The notes: generated from the letters alone by a model not told the origin. 64,000 bases of DNA from Polytrichum commune (GCA_950295325.1 OX485808.1:22774527-22838526); one strand, 5' to 3'; positions 44,640 to 56,512 are shown, counted from the stretch's first letter. Numbers and translations: made by a program.

Positions 44640-45330
44640 TTGTCAAATACACCCCCAAACGGAATTCCCACATACCTCACTAAAACCGAACCCATAGTTG
44701 TCATTATTTTATGCTCACACGAATTCTAGACACCCTCCATCATCCCCATTTTTGCAAAATAAAGATTGCAATAGTGCCTAGAAACTCACTACACCTAACT
44801 AAACTACTCAACCCGTTGGACAATCCACCAAGGTCAACCTATCCAACATACCCCCCCCCTCGGAAAAAAAAATACTATTTTGACTACCTCCTACTTCCCC
44901 CTACCCCTCCTAGCCTCGTTCTACATACAACCACAATGAAAATACCCCACCACACACACCTCCTACACGAAGGACTCCTTCACCGCCCCCAGCCCTGCCA
45001 AGGAGACAAAGGCATTGTTGGGTTAGGAATCTACCACCATGTTGGCACCACCCAATATGTCTACACACTCCTTAGACACCAAAACATCCTATGCGTCGAA
45101 ATAACAACCTTTCTTTGTAGCCCTGGACTTCAGCAATGACGATACAACCCACTCATACATCTTCACAAACAACCTCAAGTCCATCTACCTTATCTAGAAC
45201 CACCTCTGTCACCCCTCGTCCCCACATAACTACCCCAACAAACTGCTCGTCTGAGCTATAATCCCAGAACTATTGCAACACACAACGCCCCTCACCTTCC
45301 AAACAATTATTTCGTAGCAGAGGAGCCTTT
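44640..45330 (+). pseudogene. Third RLE-LINE copy: RNase H region, heavily decayed
   Basis: C- and A-rich, G-poor segment standing out from its flanks. In shifting frames it carries SYTKDSF (cf. YYTDGSF), GLGIYHH, RHQNILCVEI (cf. GHQNILRAEM), YIFTNNLKSIYLI (cf. YIFTDSLNVLYLL) and HP...H-YPNKLL. These match RNase H residues ~1005-1110 of copy 1 in order. The D-E-D catalytic set is damaged (TDGS to TKDS, TDSL to TNNL). Ends unclear; no target duplication found. The 142-codon frame at 44711-45139 crosses it by chance. Confidence 0.6.
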
Positions 45331-45371
45331 CATACTTTAAGGTAAACGAGCTTTATTTGGATGCTTTTCTC

Positions 45372-45560
45372 TTTACACTCACTTCTCATAGGATATGAAA
45401 CACTCAATCAGTGCAAGATGATTAGCATTTCCAAAACATGCTTGTAGTCGTTTGCATCATATTTTTTGAAACTCATATGAATATCTTATTTACTATCAAA
45501 GTGAAAATTTCTGATGCCCCTTAAGTGGTCATACAAGTCCCCCCCCCAATCATGTTGATT
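45372..45560 (-). repeat. Dispersed repeat family F (inverted copy)
   Basis: CTTCTCATAGGATATGAAAC, CAAGATGATTAGC, TATGAATATCTTATT, CAAAGTGAAAATT and AAGTGGTCATACA-GTCCCCC match 60625-60810 in the same orientation and the complements of 47795 and 57165. Non-coding. Confidence 0.55.
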
Positions 45561-46003
45561 ATGGAACCTAGAATGGTTAGCACCATTTTGACCATACCCT
45601 CCATTGTGATCATTTTCATCCATTTATGGTGACATCATTCAAAACGTGGATGAAACTACTACTACATTATTTTATTAGTACCGGCCACCTGATTGTAAAA
45701 CAAATGTCGACAAAAGGTACACGACAAGGTACAACTGGAAAAGTTGGGTGCTCGGGTGTTCATCCATCCCAACTCTATGAATTCCATCCATTATCTTATG
45801 GATGATACTATTGTCGATGAGGGTGGTCATCCAACCAATGTGATAATTGTTTGTGGTGATAGAGGACACCTAAATTGCCTTTACTTTATTATGAAAGCAA
45901 GTACATGAAGGTACTTAGTACAACTTGGGATACTATCACCCCCTCTATTAAAAGGGCAATTTTGAAGTTATTCCTCGACCAAAAGTTGCAAGTTTGAGCA
46001 ATC
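45561..46003. other. No gene recognised
   Basis: Short frames only; no similarity noticed. Confidence 0.3.
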
Positions 46004-46006
46004 TTA

Positions 46007-46354
46007 GGGCCACTTCACACACAAAATAATGGCCATTATTTTGAAGGCTCATGGCCATTGCATTTTAAGATCTCTCGTTCATTGAAAAGGCCGAAACCGT
46101 TCAATTTCATTTCACACTTGAAGGTGAAGGCCTAAGGGTCCAAAGAAATCATTATGGGTGAAAAGTCTGTATGGATTCTTACATGGTAGACTATGGATTA
46201 TGTTTCATGATTTGCCAAAATTTACATTAGGTCCACTTTCAGAAGGCAGTTTTGATAGAAATTCCAACAGACCATGTCGTGTAAACAAGTGGTTGAGAGT
46301 CAAGGGTCCATACAATTACATGGTCATGGCCCTTGGCTCGTGTGTGAAGTGACC
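46007..46354 (+). mobile_element. PIF/Harbinger MITE related to family B
   Basis: TTA at 46004-46006, then GGGCCACTTCACACACA; the far end is CTCGTGTGTGAAGTGACC. About 348 bp. The interior shares TACATGG and ATCATGTTTCATG-type words with family B but is shorter and diverged, with AAATTCCAACAGACCATG also present at 57574. Confidence 0.6.
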
Positions 46355-47172
46355 GTCTCTTACACCATATGGTTTCTCACTCTTTCAGAGAGTCCCATTA
46401 GTTTGTAGATTATATGTTCTTGAATCAAAAGTAGCCCATGTTTATATGGTTTGAGGCTTCTTCAATGTTTGAAATTAGTTATGAGTTGCATAACATTACT
46501 CAACGATGTGGGTTTTCAAAATATTACAATGAGATGTTGGGAGTTTAGTTTGCATTTGAGTCTTTTGACGCAACTTTTCGAGCATCTCACTGCTATATTT
46601 TGAGGGCCCACGAACGAGAGCTCAACGTTGAGTAATATTATGTGAGGTTAAAACAATTACCAATAATAAACATGTTTAGTTAAGAAAAAATGGTTGGTAT
46701 GATTATTGGAGGCATTTTGGGAATGTCCAAGTTCACGAGGTATAAAACTAAAGGAACAAAAACCAATGGGAGATCTTCAATGGAAGATACAAGACTATAC
46801 AACGACATAACAATACATAGTTGGGGCAGTGCACTATGGGTTTGGGCCGCATAAATTTATTCAGTCAAGTGACCAAGTTGGATGGGACCCGGAATATGTC
46901 ATGTAAGGTGCTAGAATTATACCTTATGGATGCTTGTCTGATGGAATTCAACCTGATAAACTTGGGGTGAAGCATTGTCATTTAATATCAATAGAATGGA
47001 ATGACTAATAATAACTAAATAATGTTATGCATGGATCAATTATGTATATGTGTCACTTTTATTCTCAAGATGCCCCTATGTTTTGTTTGCTTAGCATGTA
47101 ATAGTAGCAAGTTGTGCAGTGTAAAACCAACAAGTCCATATATATCTATATATCTATATATATATATATATA

Positions 47173-47213
<41 letters not shown>

Positions 47214-47298
47214 TTTTTTAAACCAGGGAATGGGGGTGGCCATCTCTACTACTATTGATGGTGAAAACCTAGTAAATCAAAATAGCGTTAGATTGGGG
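46355..47298. other. No gene recognised; (TA)n(TG)n microsatellite
   Basis: A long (TA)n then (TG)n tract at about 47137-47210 encodes the simple repeats seen in a 78-codon frame there. The rest is unassigned. Confidence 0.35.
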
Positions 47299-47667
47299 TA
47301 CTACACTAAATAGTCATGTTAGTGTGGTTCAAATTAAATCTCTAGAGCCACACTAATTCGCATAATGAGAATAAATGGGGGCCACATTAATTTTCACCCC
47401 ACACTAAATATGTACTAGAAAATTAGCATGGACCCCATTAATTGTTTTTCTAGAAGATCAATGTGAGTGATTATTCTGATTTGTGCTACTTATGTCCTAT
47501 AGACAATATTCAATGTGTTGGTTGGAGTCTTAATGAAGACTTGGGGGAAGACTTGGGTCTTGGACCCATGATAATTCCACCTTGACTAGATAATTAATGT
47601 AGCCCACGCTAATTATTTCCATGCTAATTTTCCACCCGCACTAATACGACTATTTAATGTAATTGCA
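47299..47667. mobile_element. Inverted-repeat element with ACACTAAATAGTC ends
   Basis: Left end CTACACTAAATAGTCATGTT AGTGTGG; the complement of the right end reads TTACATTAAATAGTCGTATT AGTGCGG. The interior repeats CACACTAAT-type words and TTAGCATGGACC / CCATGCTAATTTT. About 370 bp, non-coding. It shares the TTAGTGT signature with families C, D and H. Confidence 0.55.
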
Positions 47668-47794
47668 GATCCATTTTGAGGGAGTTACTGGCCCACACAA
47701 GACACATAGACCTCCATTATTCATGACTCTAAGTTAAGATAATGGTACATGGTCTTTGGCTTAGTAATGTTATGGAAAATGTGAAGTCTTTAGA

Positions 47795-48115
47795 AAACAT
47801 CACGTGGATGTACCTTATTTGGTTACTAATCTTGATTGGACACCTCTGTTTTAGTAGTATGGGGTTTGGTGTGGCTCCAAGAATGGATACCATTAAGACA
47901 TATGCTTAAAAGAGATTGGATTGCGTACTAAATTATGATAACCATTCTAAGCTCAATATTAAGAGGAAACCTATGTGACCATACAATGAGCACAAGACTT
48001 TATTTTCACTTTGATGATGATGAATAAGATATCATATCATATGAGGTCCAAACATATGAAGAAAGTGACTATGGGCTCAATTTGGATTTGTTAAGCATCT
48101 TGTAGTAAGCGTGTG
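47795..48115 (+). repeat. Dispersed repeat family F, copy
   Basis: GGACACCTCTGTTTTAGTAG, GGTTTGGTGTGG, AAAGAGATTGGATTGCGTAC, AACCATTCTAAGCTCA, ATGAATAAGATAT and GGATTTGTTAAGCATC are shared with 57165-57450. Non-coding. Confidence 0.6.
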
Positions 48116-48234
48116 TTTTATATCCAAGAGAACACGGGAAAAATAACTATTGAAGACCCATCTACGTTAATAAACAACACACACGAAGAAATAAATACTT
48201 ATTGCATTGCACTTGAGAGTGATAGCACAACTTA

Positions 48235-48728
48235 GGTCCACTTCACACATGAGACTGAGAGCCCATGACCAATACACTTCAAGCACTCTCATTGGTAGGA
48301 AAGGCGGAGCCAGTCCAAGTTTGCTTCACGCTACGCTTGAGGGACCAACGGAGTATGTGAATGCATGATGGATGTAAAGTCTACATGGATTCCTACGTGG
48401 CATTGAATGGATCATGTTTCATGGTCACTTGGACTATTTTCAAAAACCACCTCTTGGAGGTAGGCCTAACACAAAACCAGAGACCAATGCACTCCGCACG
48501 CTCACAACCATTGATTTATTCTATTTCATCATGTGTGAAGACCGGCATGAATAGAAATTTATTGAAATAGCATTTGGTTGAGGGCCCAGTCACATATGAC
48601 CTCACACTCCACTTGAGGGTTTGTGACCACACTGCACGATTTTGGAGGTGTCTTGGGCCTTTGAACATTTCCTTTTGGGCTCTCACAATTCCCTGGTCAC
48701 GGCTCTTGGCTCATGTGTGAAGTGGCCC
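48235..48728 (+). mobile_element. PIF/Harbinger MITE family B, copy 4
   Basis: TTA at 48232, ends GGTCCACTTCACACATGAG and CTCATGTGTGAAGTGGCCC, TTA at 48729. About 494 bp and the most complete full-length copy. The 69-codon frame within it is incidental. Confidence 0.75.
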
Positions 48729-48731
48729 TTA

Positions 48732-49189
48732 GGGCCACTTGACATATGAGGTTTAGAACCCAAGACCAGTACACTTCAAGCACTCTCAATGGTAGGAAAG
48801 GCGGAGCCGGTCCAAGTTCGCTGCACACTACGCTTGAGGGACCAACGGAGCATGTGAATGTAAGATGGATGTAAAGTCTACATGGATTCCTTATTGACAT
48901 CGAATGGATCATGTTTCATGACCACTTGGATTATTTACAAAAACCACCTCTTGGAGGTAAGCATGACACAAAACGAGGAGACCAATGCACTCCAAACTCT
49001 CACAACCATTGGTTTATTCCATTTTATCATATATGAGGACCCACATGAATAGAAATTCATGGGAATAGCAGGGTCCATGATCACACTACATGATGTTGGA
49101 GGTGTGTTGGGACGATGGCCTTTGGACACTTTCTTTTGGGCTCTCACAATTTCATGGTCACGGCTCTTGGCTCGTGTGGAAAGTGGCCC
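48732..49189 (+). mobile_element. PIF/Harbinger MITE family B, copy 5 (in tandem with copy 4)
   Basis: Shares its left TTA with copy 4 and ends AAGTGGCCC followed by TTA. About 458 bp. The right terminal repeat is mutated (CTCGTGTGGAAAGTGGCCC). Confidence 0.75.
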
Positions 49190-49299
49190 TTAAAGAGAAG
49201 GAACACCATAACAAGACTCCTCAAGAGAGGATCACACATTTTCTTTTATGAGATCCAAAAATCAAGACCTTTTAAAAAAAGTAAAAAATAAATACCGGG

Positions 49300-49888
49300 G
49301 GCACTTTGAATGAGGCAAGTGTGGTAGCGGGAAGGGCGATCTTGGACCATCGATGCACCATGCCACATCCAACGGCGTGAAATTGATGTGGTGGCATTGA
49401 AAGGCTGGGGCCAGGGATAAATGTGGCAACTGGGTAGGAAGGCAACGAAGCTCTAGCCGTGGGCATGTGAACGCAACCCAAGAATTCGTGGAGGTTTAGG
49501 GGTTGCATCAAGCAAGTAGACACTAGATCGGCAAGGAGTTTGATCTTGAAACATGTCTTGAAGTGGATACCAACAATTTCTGTAACCAAGTTTTTTGGGT
49601 ACTTGCAATGAAACCTTCGTAAAGAAGAAATTCGGTGCGAGTGGTCGAAGCAGTGAAGATGGAGAAGGAGGTGTTGCCATCTGCACTTGATTTTAGGTGG
49701 ACCACAAGAGCTTCATTTTGACGGACGAGCGGCACCGTGTGAGGCTCAGCCTTGGGCGACAAACACACGGCGACGGAGGATTGACGACCAGTGTCGTTCC
49801 CGATTTTTGGTGCGTGGCAGAGTCGGGACAAAATGAGAAAGTTATGGGCTGAAACAATCGTGAGGTTGACAGATTCTAGCAAATTCAT
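49300..49888 (-). pseudogene. Possible C2-domain protein, frame broken
   Basis: Minus-strand open region starting at an ATG at 49888. It opens MNLLESVNLTIVSAHNF, resembling the first strand of plant C2 domains (LTV-SA--L), then VAVCLSPKAEPHTVPLVR, like the Y-V-V-x-L...K-x-T-x-V strands, then FSIFTAS. After about residue 85 the similarity continues in other frames (PLQDMFQDQTPCRSSVYLLD, then VATFIPGPSLSMPP). That suggests frameshifts or an unrecognised exon structure. It is followed by AATAAA-like A/T-rich sequence near 49280. A small membrane-targeting C2 protein of the SRC2/BAP type is one possibility; evidence is weak. It is bordered on the right by unassigned sequence and on the left by a MITE. 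Confidence 0.3.
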
Positions 49889-52390
49889 TCATGCCTATGC
49901 TGTTGATGCGAACATTGAAATATGTCACTGTTGACGAATGCTCGTGGTCCAACTTGCATGGAGGTTAGTTAGCGTCATCGATATTGGGCACCACAGCTGT
50001 AGAATTTGCACCTGAAATGCCAAGAGAGTGGCAACAAATGTACTTACCTGAAATGCGACTGAAGTCCATCCAACATTCAATAGACACTTAATTAGAGATG
50101 AGCACGCTTGAGGTCATCATTCATTGGCTACAATTGGCTATTACTATCATTGAAGTAGTTGTTCTGATTTTTATATTCATGTATGGTTAGTGCTCCTTGG
50201 TGTTCTATGTGGTAGTGTTGCAAAATCGTTTGTAGAAACCGGTACAAAAGATATTCTTAAACGGGCTGCAGAGTCAGAAACTGGCTGGTGCTTGCATACA
50301 ACATCAAAGGATGTCGAAGATGGTAGATCAATGACTAAAATATCTTTCCTTTCTTTTGAAGACACACATGCACATCCCCACCTCCGTAATTTCACTCACT
50401 CTCTTATATCCCCAAACCCTAGGGAACAGATGTGCTCAGTTGAAATCTCCCTCCGTGTTATTACATTTTCTTCTCACATATCATGGTTTTTGACATTGAA
50501 ATAATCCACCACAGAATTCAAACCACATACTCGCATGCACCACGTTGTCATCATTGTCACTATTGCCATTACTGCAATATTGACTTTGTGTGATTCCCTT
50601 GATGTGACAGACTACACTAGATCTCTGTTATCACGCATCCATGTTAACACTGAAAGCTTCCTTCATATCACGTGCACTTTGGTTGCCACATGCTTGACAT
50701 TAGGGAGGTGAGAGTGTAGTCGACATAGCAAACATATTCATTCGAATGTGATAACCTGGAATGGATGCTTTCACATTCAGTTACATGCTTGCAGAGTGTG
50801 CAGGCCATTCTGGTTCAGGAAACTCCCAAAAAATTCATATTTTCTGCAATATCAAGTGAAACTTAACATGAAAGACAGTGATCGGTTAGCTTCCATCCAG
50901 AATTGAGTCCAACCATTGTGGAGTAGCATCCGAATGCAAATTTAGTTCAAGATAGCCACACTCCAAATCTGTGTCGATTTAACAGAAAGTCTATCAAACG
51001 ACATTACTCTCAAAACAGTTTTGGTAAACTGGATTGGACCTGGGCTTTAGACAGCTTAGAATTTACACGCTCAATATCATTTATGAATTGATGTGTTTAC
51101 TCAATCATGCATTGGAGGCAAAGACATGCAGTGCGTTTTGTCAAGAGGAAGAAAATAAGAAATGAAGAGACACAAACCCTTTATGAAGGCAGAGGAGGTG
51201 ACATGCAATCTCCATCAACTCCTACAGGCTTTCCGTTTCTGCATTGCAAAACCTCCTTGAGTCACTTCAAGTCTGGTAGAGGGAATCCTTCACACCAAAA
51301 GTTTTAGAAAATTTTGATTTTCTAGCGGCCAATGCAACAAAATATTGTACAATCACTTGCTATTACTTGATTTCTGCAAATCTTGAGGTGTAGACCACAT
51401 TGAAATTATTCTACTCTAGTCTACTTAGACATGAGATCCTTGACATGCTAGTCAGATTATAGTGATGGTCATTTGCTTTTGTGAATATCATGTCCAACTT
51501 GGGTGTTTGACGAAGCTTGGTGTACCTTTTTGTTAATCCCTGAGAATCAACATGAAGCTCAAACAAGCCATCTGAAATGTTCTTCACTTCCTTCCAACTC
51601 CAATTTGTTTTGTTTTCCTAATCCAATTATGAAATGGCCTACAAGATATGCAACCATTGCCTTGTTGCCCAAAAGCAATGAAACTCATATATAGAGAAAA
51701 TTTCTCAAGTATTCCCCTTCTTTGATTTTGTGCTTTTTGTGAGTGGTTTCTATTCTTCTTCCACAAGACTCTCATGAAAATCTACATGAATGACTTTCCT
51801 AGAGTATGTTGATTGTAGGGATGTGAAAATGGACGTGACATGACCTTTGACTATCACATTTGGGCGTGATGCCCAAAGGATGTTAATATGGTAATTTCTT
51901 TTTTTATCACATGGTGTTTTTTTTACAGCATCACCATAAAGTCGATTGCTACGATCACTGCTATCATGTTAGCCAACTCCTTAATCGACTTTTACTGAGA
52001 GTAGTCGACTTCACGTAAACAATCGGCTTTCTAGTCAATTGCTCTCATTAACAATCGATTGCACATGAGCAATCAACTAGGACATCAACTGCTATTGGGA
52101 ACATTCGACTCTATATATGGATCAACATATGGATTTAGGGTACATGAAATGGGAACAAAAGGAGAAGAACCAACAATTGTTTGTATTCAAGAAAAGAAAA
52201 AAAAGTGTTGTGTCATAACAAAAGGTTGAAAAATGTACAATTGTTTTACAAACAAGTTCATGTGAGTGATACATACTTACTAAATCTATGAAAAACTCCC
52301 TTAGGAAGATGGGAAAAACTAAACATTCTTAACACTATTCTTGTTCTCGAATCTCCAACAGTTCATGGGGACATCCCACCTCACATGGTC
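49889..52390. other. Low-repeat region with unassigned short frames
   Basis: This stretch shows less of the dispersed repeat vocabulary than its surroundings and could contain host exons. The plus-strand frame at 50190-50504 (GTKDILKRAAESETGW, then VEDGRSMTKISFLSF) and that at 51107-51307 look protein-like in composition but match no family I recognise. A plant telo-box-like AAACCCTAG occurs at about 50413. No splice model could be built. Confidence 0.25.
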
Positions 52391-53900
52391 CATTTACATT
52401 TGACGTCTTGCGGAAGCCAAGTCAATGCGGCTTCCCAAGTTGACTTTGCATAGAAGTTCTAGGGTCATGACATAGAATTTATAATCCTCCCTAACATAGA
52501 GTATTGAGTCATGACCTTGGTCACAAAGATGCCGTGCAAGTTTGCCAACTGTGAAACTCTCAACCTCCTTAGTGTAATATTTAGGCGAATGTTGATGTCT
52601 CGTGCTTTGGACCATAGACAATTCGGATGCCACCCATCACTTCTCCCTTTTCAATTTCTCCTTGGCCTTTTCAGTTTCCTCATGCCACAATGTTTCAACA
52701 TTCTCACCCGTGTGCGATGCACACCACCATCCACACACTCCAATCTTCGGGCTTCCATCCAATTTTCAATGAAGCATAATGTTGTCTATGGAAAGATTGT
52801 TGTATTACACATTTCCATTATGCAATTCCAACATGAGCCATACCAAAGCCCATTACAAGTTTATCCTCTTATTCCGGAACCTTTCAACCTAGTCCCATTG
52901 TTGTCATTTAGTTGGACCCATGAACATGACGTTGTCATTTGGCCAATGAGCTTTATCTCAGATATACATTTCTTGTAGAATCCCCCCATTCTACCATAGT
53001 GTGTAGCGCTATTGGTCTCAATGTTGATCAACGAAAACTTGATGAAGCCAGAATGTGAATTTTCTTGGCATTGGCTTGAATTTGAGCTGCCTTTAGACAA
53101 ACGTCACTGAGGGCAGGCACAGTGAAAGGAACCTAGGCCTTGACAACCCCAATGATCCATTTGCGTTTGATGGTGATGATGCCTCAAAAGATGATGAACT
53201 TCACATGTTGTCCAACATCGCTGGTTGAGAATTTCTCTCAAACATGAATGTGCGTTCCACTATGCCAACAACAACAATACCCATCATGCAAACAACGGCC
53301 ATACCCAATGTGCATGTCGAACTTGAACCCGATGTGCATGAAGACATTGTAGCCGAACCAAACATGGATGATGTTATTGAAGAGGATGGCAATCGGATGA
53401 AAGTAGATGAAGTCAAACCACCCGCATCTCATATTCATCCATTGCCTAATGATGTTCCCCCTCCTATGTTGGTTAGTGCCACCATCACCATGCATGCCCC
53501 TTCATCCAACCCGGCTGACCATCCCGTAATATTGCTCTGACAAACATTGGTCGTACCTTTAGAGGGCAAAAAAGAAAACACCAAAGGGAGGTGCAAGCAT
53601 GAAGGATAATTGCGGCCACCATGGTTGCCCGTCCACCAACGGATGGCATTATGGATGCAATGAGATTCAAACCAATGGTATCAATTGGGATACCAGATGT
53701 TAATACTCGGCCTAGTCAACTTTGGAGTGAGGCAAACAATGGTCACGAATCCGACTCTTGAACTGACAATAATACAACCACGGATGATGAATCAAGTGTA
53801 CATGGTACTCTTGACAATAGTGATTACCAAGCGCCTCCCTCGACAATAGCCCTAGGGGGGTCACAAGGGACTAGTATTATGTACCTTAAGAGGCTGTGAT
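52391..53900. other. Unidentified coding-like segments
   Basis: The plus-strand frame 52511-52978 (155 codons) includes CHPSLLPFQFLLGLFSF and THEHDVVIWPMSFISDI and appears to go on in shifted frames to about 53110. The frame 53244-53540 is acidic and Pro/Met-rich (VELEPDVHEDIVAEPNMDD). These may be pieces of one decayed mobile-element gene. No domain recognised. Confidence 0.25.
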
Positions 53901-54050
53901 GAATCCCCATGAGTTAATATTTGTGGGAACGTCGACTATGTCACAGTGTGCATTTGGGTTGGATTATGTATGGTTTTATGATACCTAATATATTACACAC
54001 GGTTTACTCGCATTTTGTCTATAATACTTTTATGTACGATTAAGTTTGGA
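53901..54050. other. No gene recognised
   Basis: Short AT-rich linker. Confidence 0.3.
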
Positions 54051-54280
54051 CCTAGGTGTTAAGGTGGATTGCATTAACACCAAAGGCTGTCATGAATTGA
54101 AATATTGAGCCATACCTAGGTGATCGGTTTTAATCAAACACTAGGTATGTGCATCACATAAATGAATTGACACCAAAGGTTGCGTATCGTGTGTAAGTAC
54201 ATAAATTGAACCATTCCTAGGTGATTGGTTTTAATCAAACATTAGGCCTTCGTGTCACATAAATGAATTAACACCAAACA
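54051..54280 (+). repeat. Direct tandem repeat, unit ~98 bp, about 2.3 copies
   Basis: CCTAGGTGATCGGTTTTAAT CAAACACTAGG recurs about 98 bp later as CCTAGGTGATTGGTTTTAAT CAAACATTAGG. Linked words are CACATAAATGAATTGACACC and AATTGAACCAT; a partial unit begins with CCTAGGTGTTAAGG at 54051. Confidence 0.65.
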
Positions 54281-54419
54281 TACATGCATCTATCCATACA
54301 TGCATCCATGCATATAATGGGCATTACCAATACAAACTTGTAGTTAATCCAAAGTTATAATACAAATACCATATACTTGGTGAATGAAGTTCTTTTCACA
54401 TGCGGGTGCACATAATGCA

Positions 54420-54900
54420 CATACTGCAATCGTATCTACAAGCTACCTCTGCCACTATAGAGATTTTGTTCGGCTTAAATTGGCGAACTAAAAACAATAT
54501 TACATCACCACATTGCACATATGTTCATGACAAAAGTCTCTCCGAAGGACAAATCCAATAATTAGTACGTCGATGAAGCTCAATACAATGCCCATCTAAC
54601 TGGAGCCAACATTGTTGGCTATTGATGAGCTTGTCCCGCAAGTACTCACATTTCATGATCCCTGGATCATTTAATCGAGCATGTTGATCTCACCACTAAA
54701 TTGGGATGGCTATGGGATGCATAGCATTGAAAATAAACTTATTAAGCCAATACTCATGAATTGCTTTGCCAAGCAATACTATTCCTTTTCCTCCATAGAA
54801 TTTTGGGTCATTCTAACTGTTAAACTTATAAAGAGCTAATCGAATGTGTTGTGCACTTTTCCCATGTCAAAATGAAGGCGCCAAACCTTATTAGCTCCCA
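54420..54900 (-). pseudogene. Decayed coding segment of unknown identity
   Basis: On the minus strand one frame runs about 110 codons with three stops: SAQHIRLALYKFNS, NDPKFYGGKGIVLLGK, IHEYWLNKFIFNAMHP, then after two close stops ARLNDPGIMKCEYLRDK and LINSQQCWLQLDGHC. Codon-like continuity across the stops shows it was once coding. I do not recognise the family; a transposon-encoded protein is the likeliest source. Confidence 0.4.
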
Positions 54901-55070
54901 TGTATTTATAAATACATAGGAGAACCTAGAAACTTACAAACTTCTTGTATTGTAAATTTGTGTTTTGAAACAAACAAACTTCACAATGCATCTAACCCTT
55001 AAACATCACCAAAGCCATGGCATGGCTATTGAGAAAAGGAAAATAAGTTTCATGTGTTAACTTCCTTCCT

Positions 55071-55289
55071 ACACTAATTATCCCATTTAGTGTGTGTTGC
55101 TATTTGAAATTTTGCAATGCAATAACGTCTTACTCATGAGTTCAATTTCTACTACCAAAAGTTGAACAAGTCGTTCGGACATTATAAAAACTAAATGACT
55201 TCACTTGGTAGAATGTAACATTCTCGTTAAATAGTTATAGCATTGCATAACTCTCAATAGCAACACACACTAAATGGGATATCCAGTGT
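55071..55289. mobile_element. Inverted-repeat element family H
   Basis: 219 bp. Left end ACACTAATTATCCCATTTAG TGTGTGTTGCTATT; complement of the right end ACACTGGATATCCCATTTAG TGTGTGTTGCTATT. The inverted repeats are about 34 bp with few mismatches. Non-coding; a second copy is nested at 29123-29332. Confidence 0.7.
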
Positions 55290-56394
55290 AGTCATTTTCT
55301 TAGATACGTAATCCTTCTTGAAAAGGTTCTATCCTTCTAGCACTAATACTCCAATCAAAGGAATTAGTAGATACCAAGGGTGCAAATATAGTGAACTACA
55401 TGAAGAAATAGAATGTTAAATTCTTTGCAATATCTAGTATTTTGGGTCATCATCTCTATACATGATTGTATTTGTATTTCAATTCCTTTGAACATGTTGC
55501 ACATGGTTATTTGTGAGGTTTGAATCATATAATACCTTGATACATGTAGTTTATAAAAAATTACAATAAAGAACATGATAAATACATTTAAGCCATGTCA
55601 AGATGCTAAATATGATTTTCAACTCAAATGGATGTATTCTTTATGTGCTTTTGTTACAAAAAGAATAAATTGTATTTATGTTTTGAATATATGAAATTTT
55701 GCGAAGCCAACAACATAAAATTCATTCTTGAGTTGTTTTTATCTTAAGTCAATTTATTTTCAAGAAACACCTAGTGACCACTTAGGTTAAGTGTCTCAGG
55801 GGCTACTTCAAACACCGTATGTTGGCATCTCGGGCTACAATAGTGTCAAAAGTGGTGGGCCAACATTTATTTCTTAACATAATGCCCAACAATTTCACAG
55901 CTAAGACCAGATGGAAAGTTTGGTGTGATCGGGGCCTAAGAGAAGCATTGAAAAAACTGGGGGTGTTCATAGTATGGGTCACTTATTTTTGGAGCATTCT
56001 TTTGATTGAGAGGGGGTCCAAGATCCCAAATCTTTGTCAAGGTTGAATCCCGAAAAAAACATTTGTGTGAATTTGGGCTTGGGTCCCACTCATGGTCTTT
56101 CCACGTGCCTTCCAAGATCCTTATATGAATTAAGGTAGGAAAGTCTTATGCACACACCTACTTTTGGATGCAACATGGTTCAATATTTTGCATTATATGT
56201 GGCAAACATTTTTATAGGGAGTTTGGGAAACTTACCCAAATTTAATCCAACTCAATTATTTCAAGGTCTTCGATGCTAATTCCAAGATCAAATCAACTAT
56301 ATAATGAAAATTTTGAACTATACATGGGTTCCTAATGTCTTCAACTGCAACTCACATGGTTGCCAACAACCTTTGGTCATCTTAAAATATACCA
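55290..56394. other. No gene recognised
   Basis: AT-rich; a 75-codon plus frame at 55819-56046 begins just after GGGGCTACTTCAAACACC, a weak match to the family B terminus, but has no domain. Confidence 0.3.
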
Positions 56395-56512
56395 AAGATA
56401 TATGGGTGGCTTAAACCCAAGGCCTTTACTTGGATCCCTTGGGAACTCCGAGGTTAAGCCACCTAAAGCCACAACAATCTTTGAATGGGTGACCTTCCAA
56501 CGACTTGATTTT
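56395..56512 (+). pseudogene. 5S rRNA-derived segment (pseudogene or 5S-type SINE)
   Basis: GGATCCCTTGGGAACTCCG, then AGGTTAAGC, and after about 30 bases AATGGGTGACCTTCC follow the order and spacing of eukaryotic 5S rRNA. There the same positions read GGATCCCATCAGAACTCCG, AGTTAAGC and GATGGGTGACC, which cover the internal A-box and C-box promoter elements. The 5' 30 bases and the 3' end are diverged, so this is not a functional 5S gene. It could be a lone pseudogene or the head of a 5S-derived SINE whose body runs to about 56640. Confidence 0.65.

Noticed and set aside
47022-47258. 78-codon frame with IYI/CVCV repeats
   Set aside because: Produced by the (TA)n(TG)n microsatellite.
56395-56512. 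Functional 5S rRNA gene
   Set aside because: Only the internal portion matches; the 5' and 3' ends that pair in helix I are diverged.
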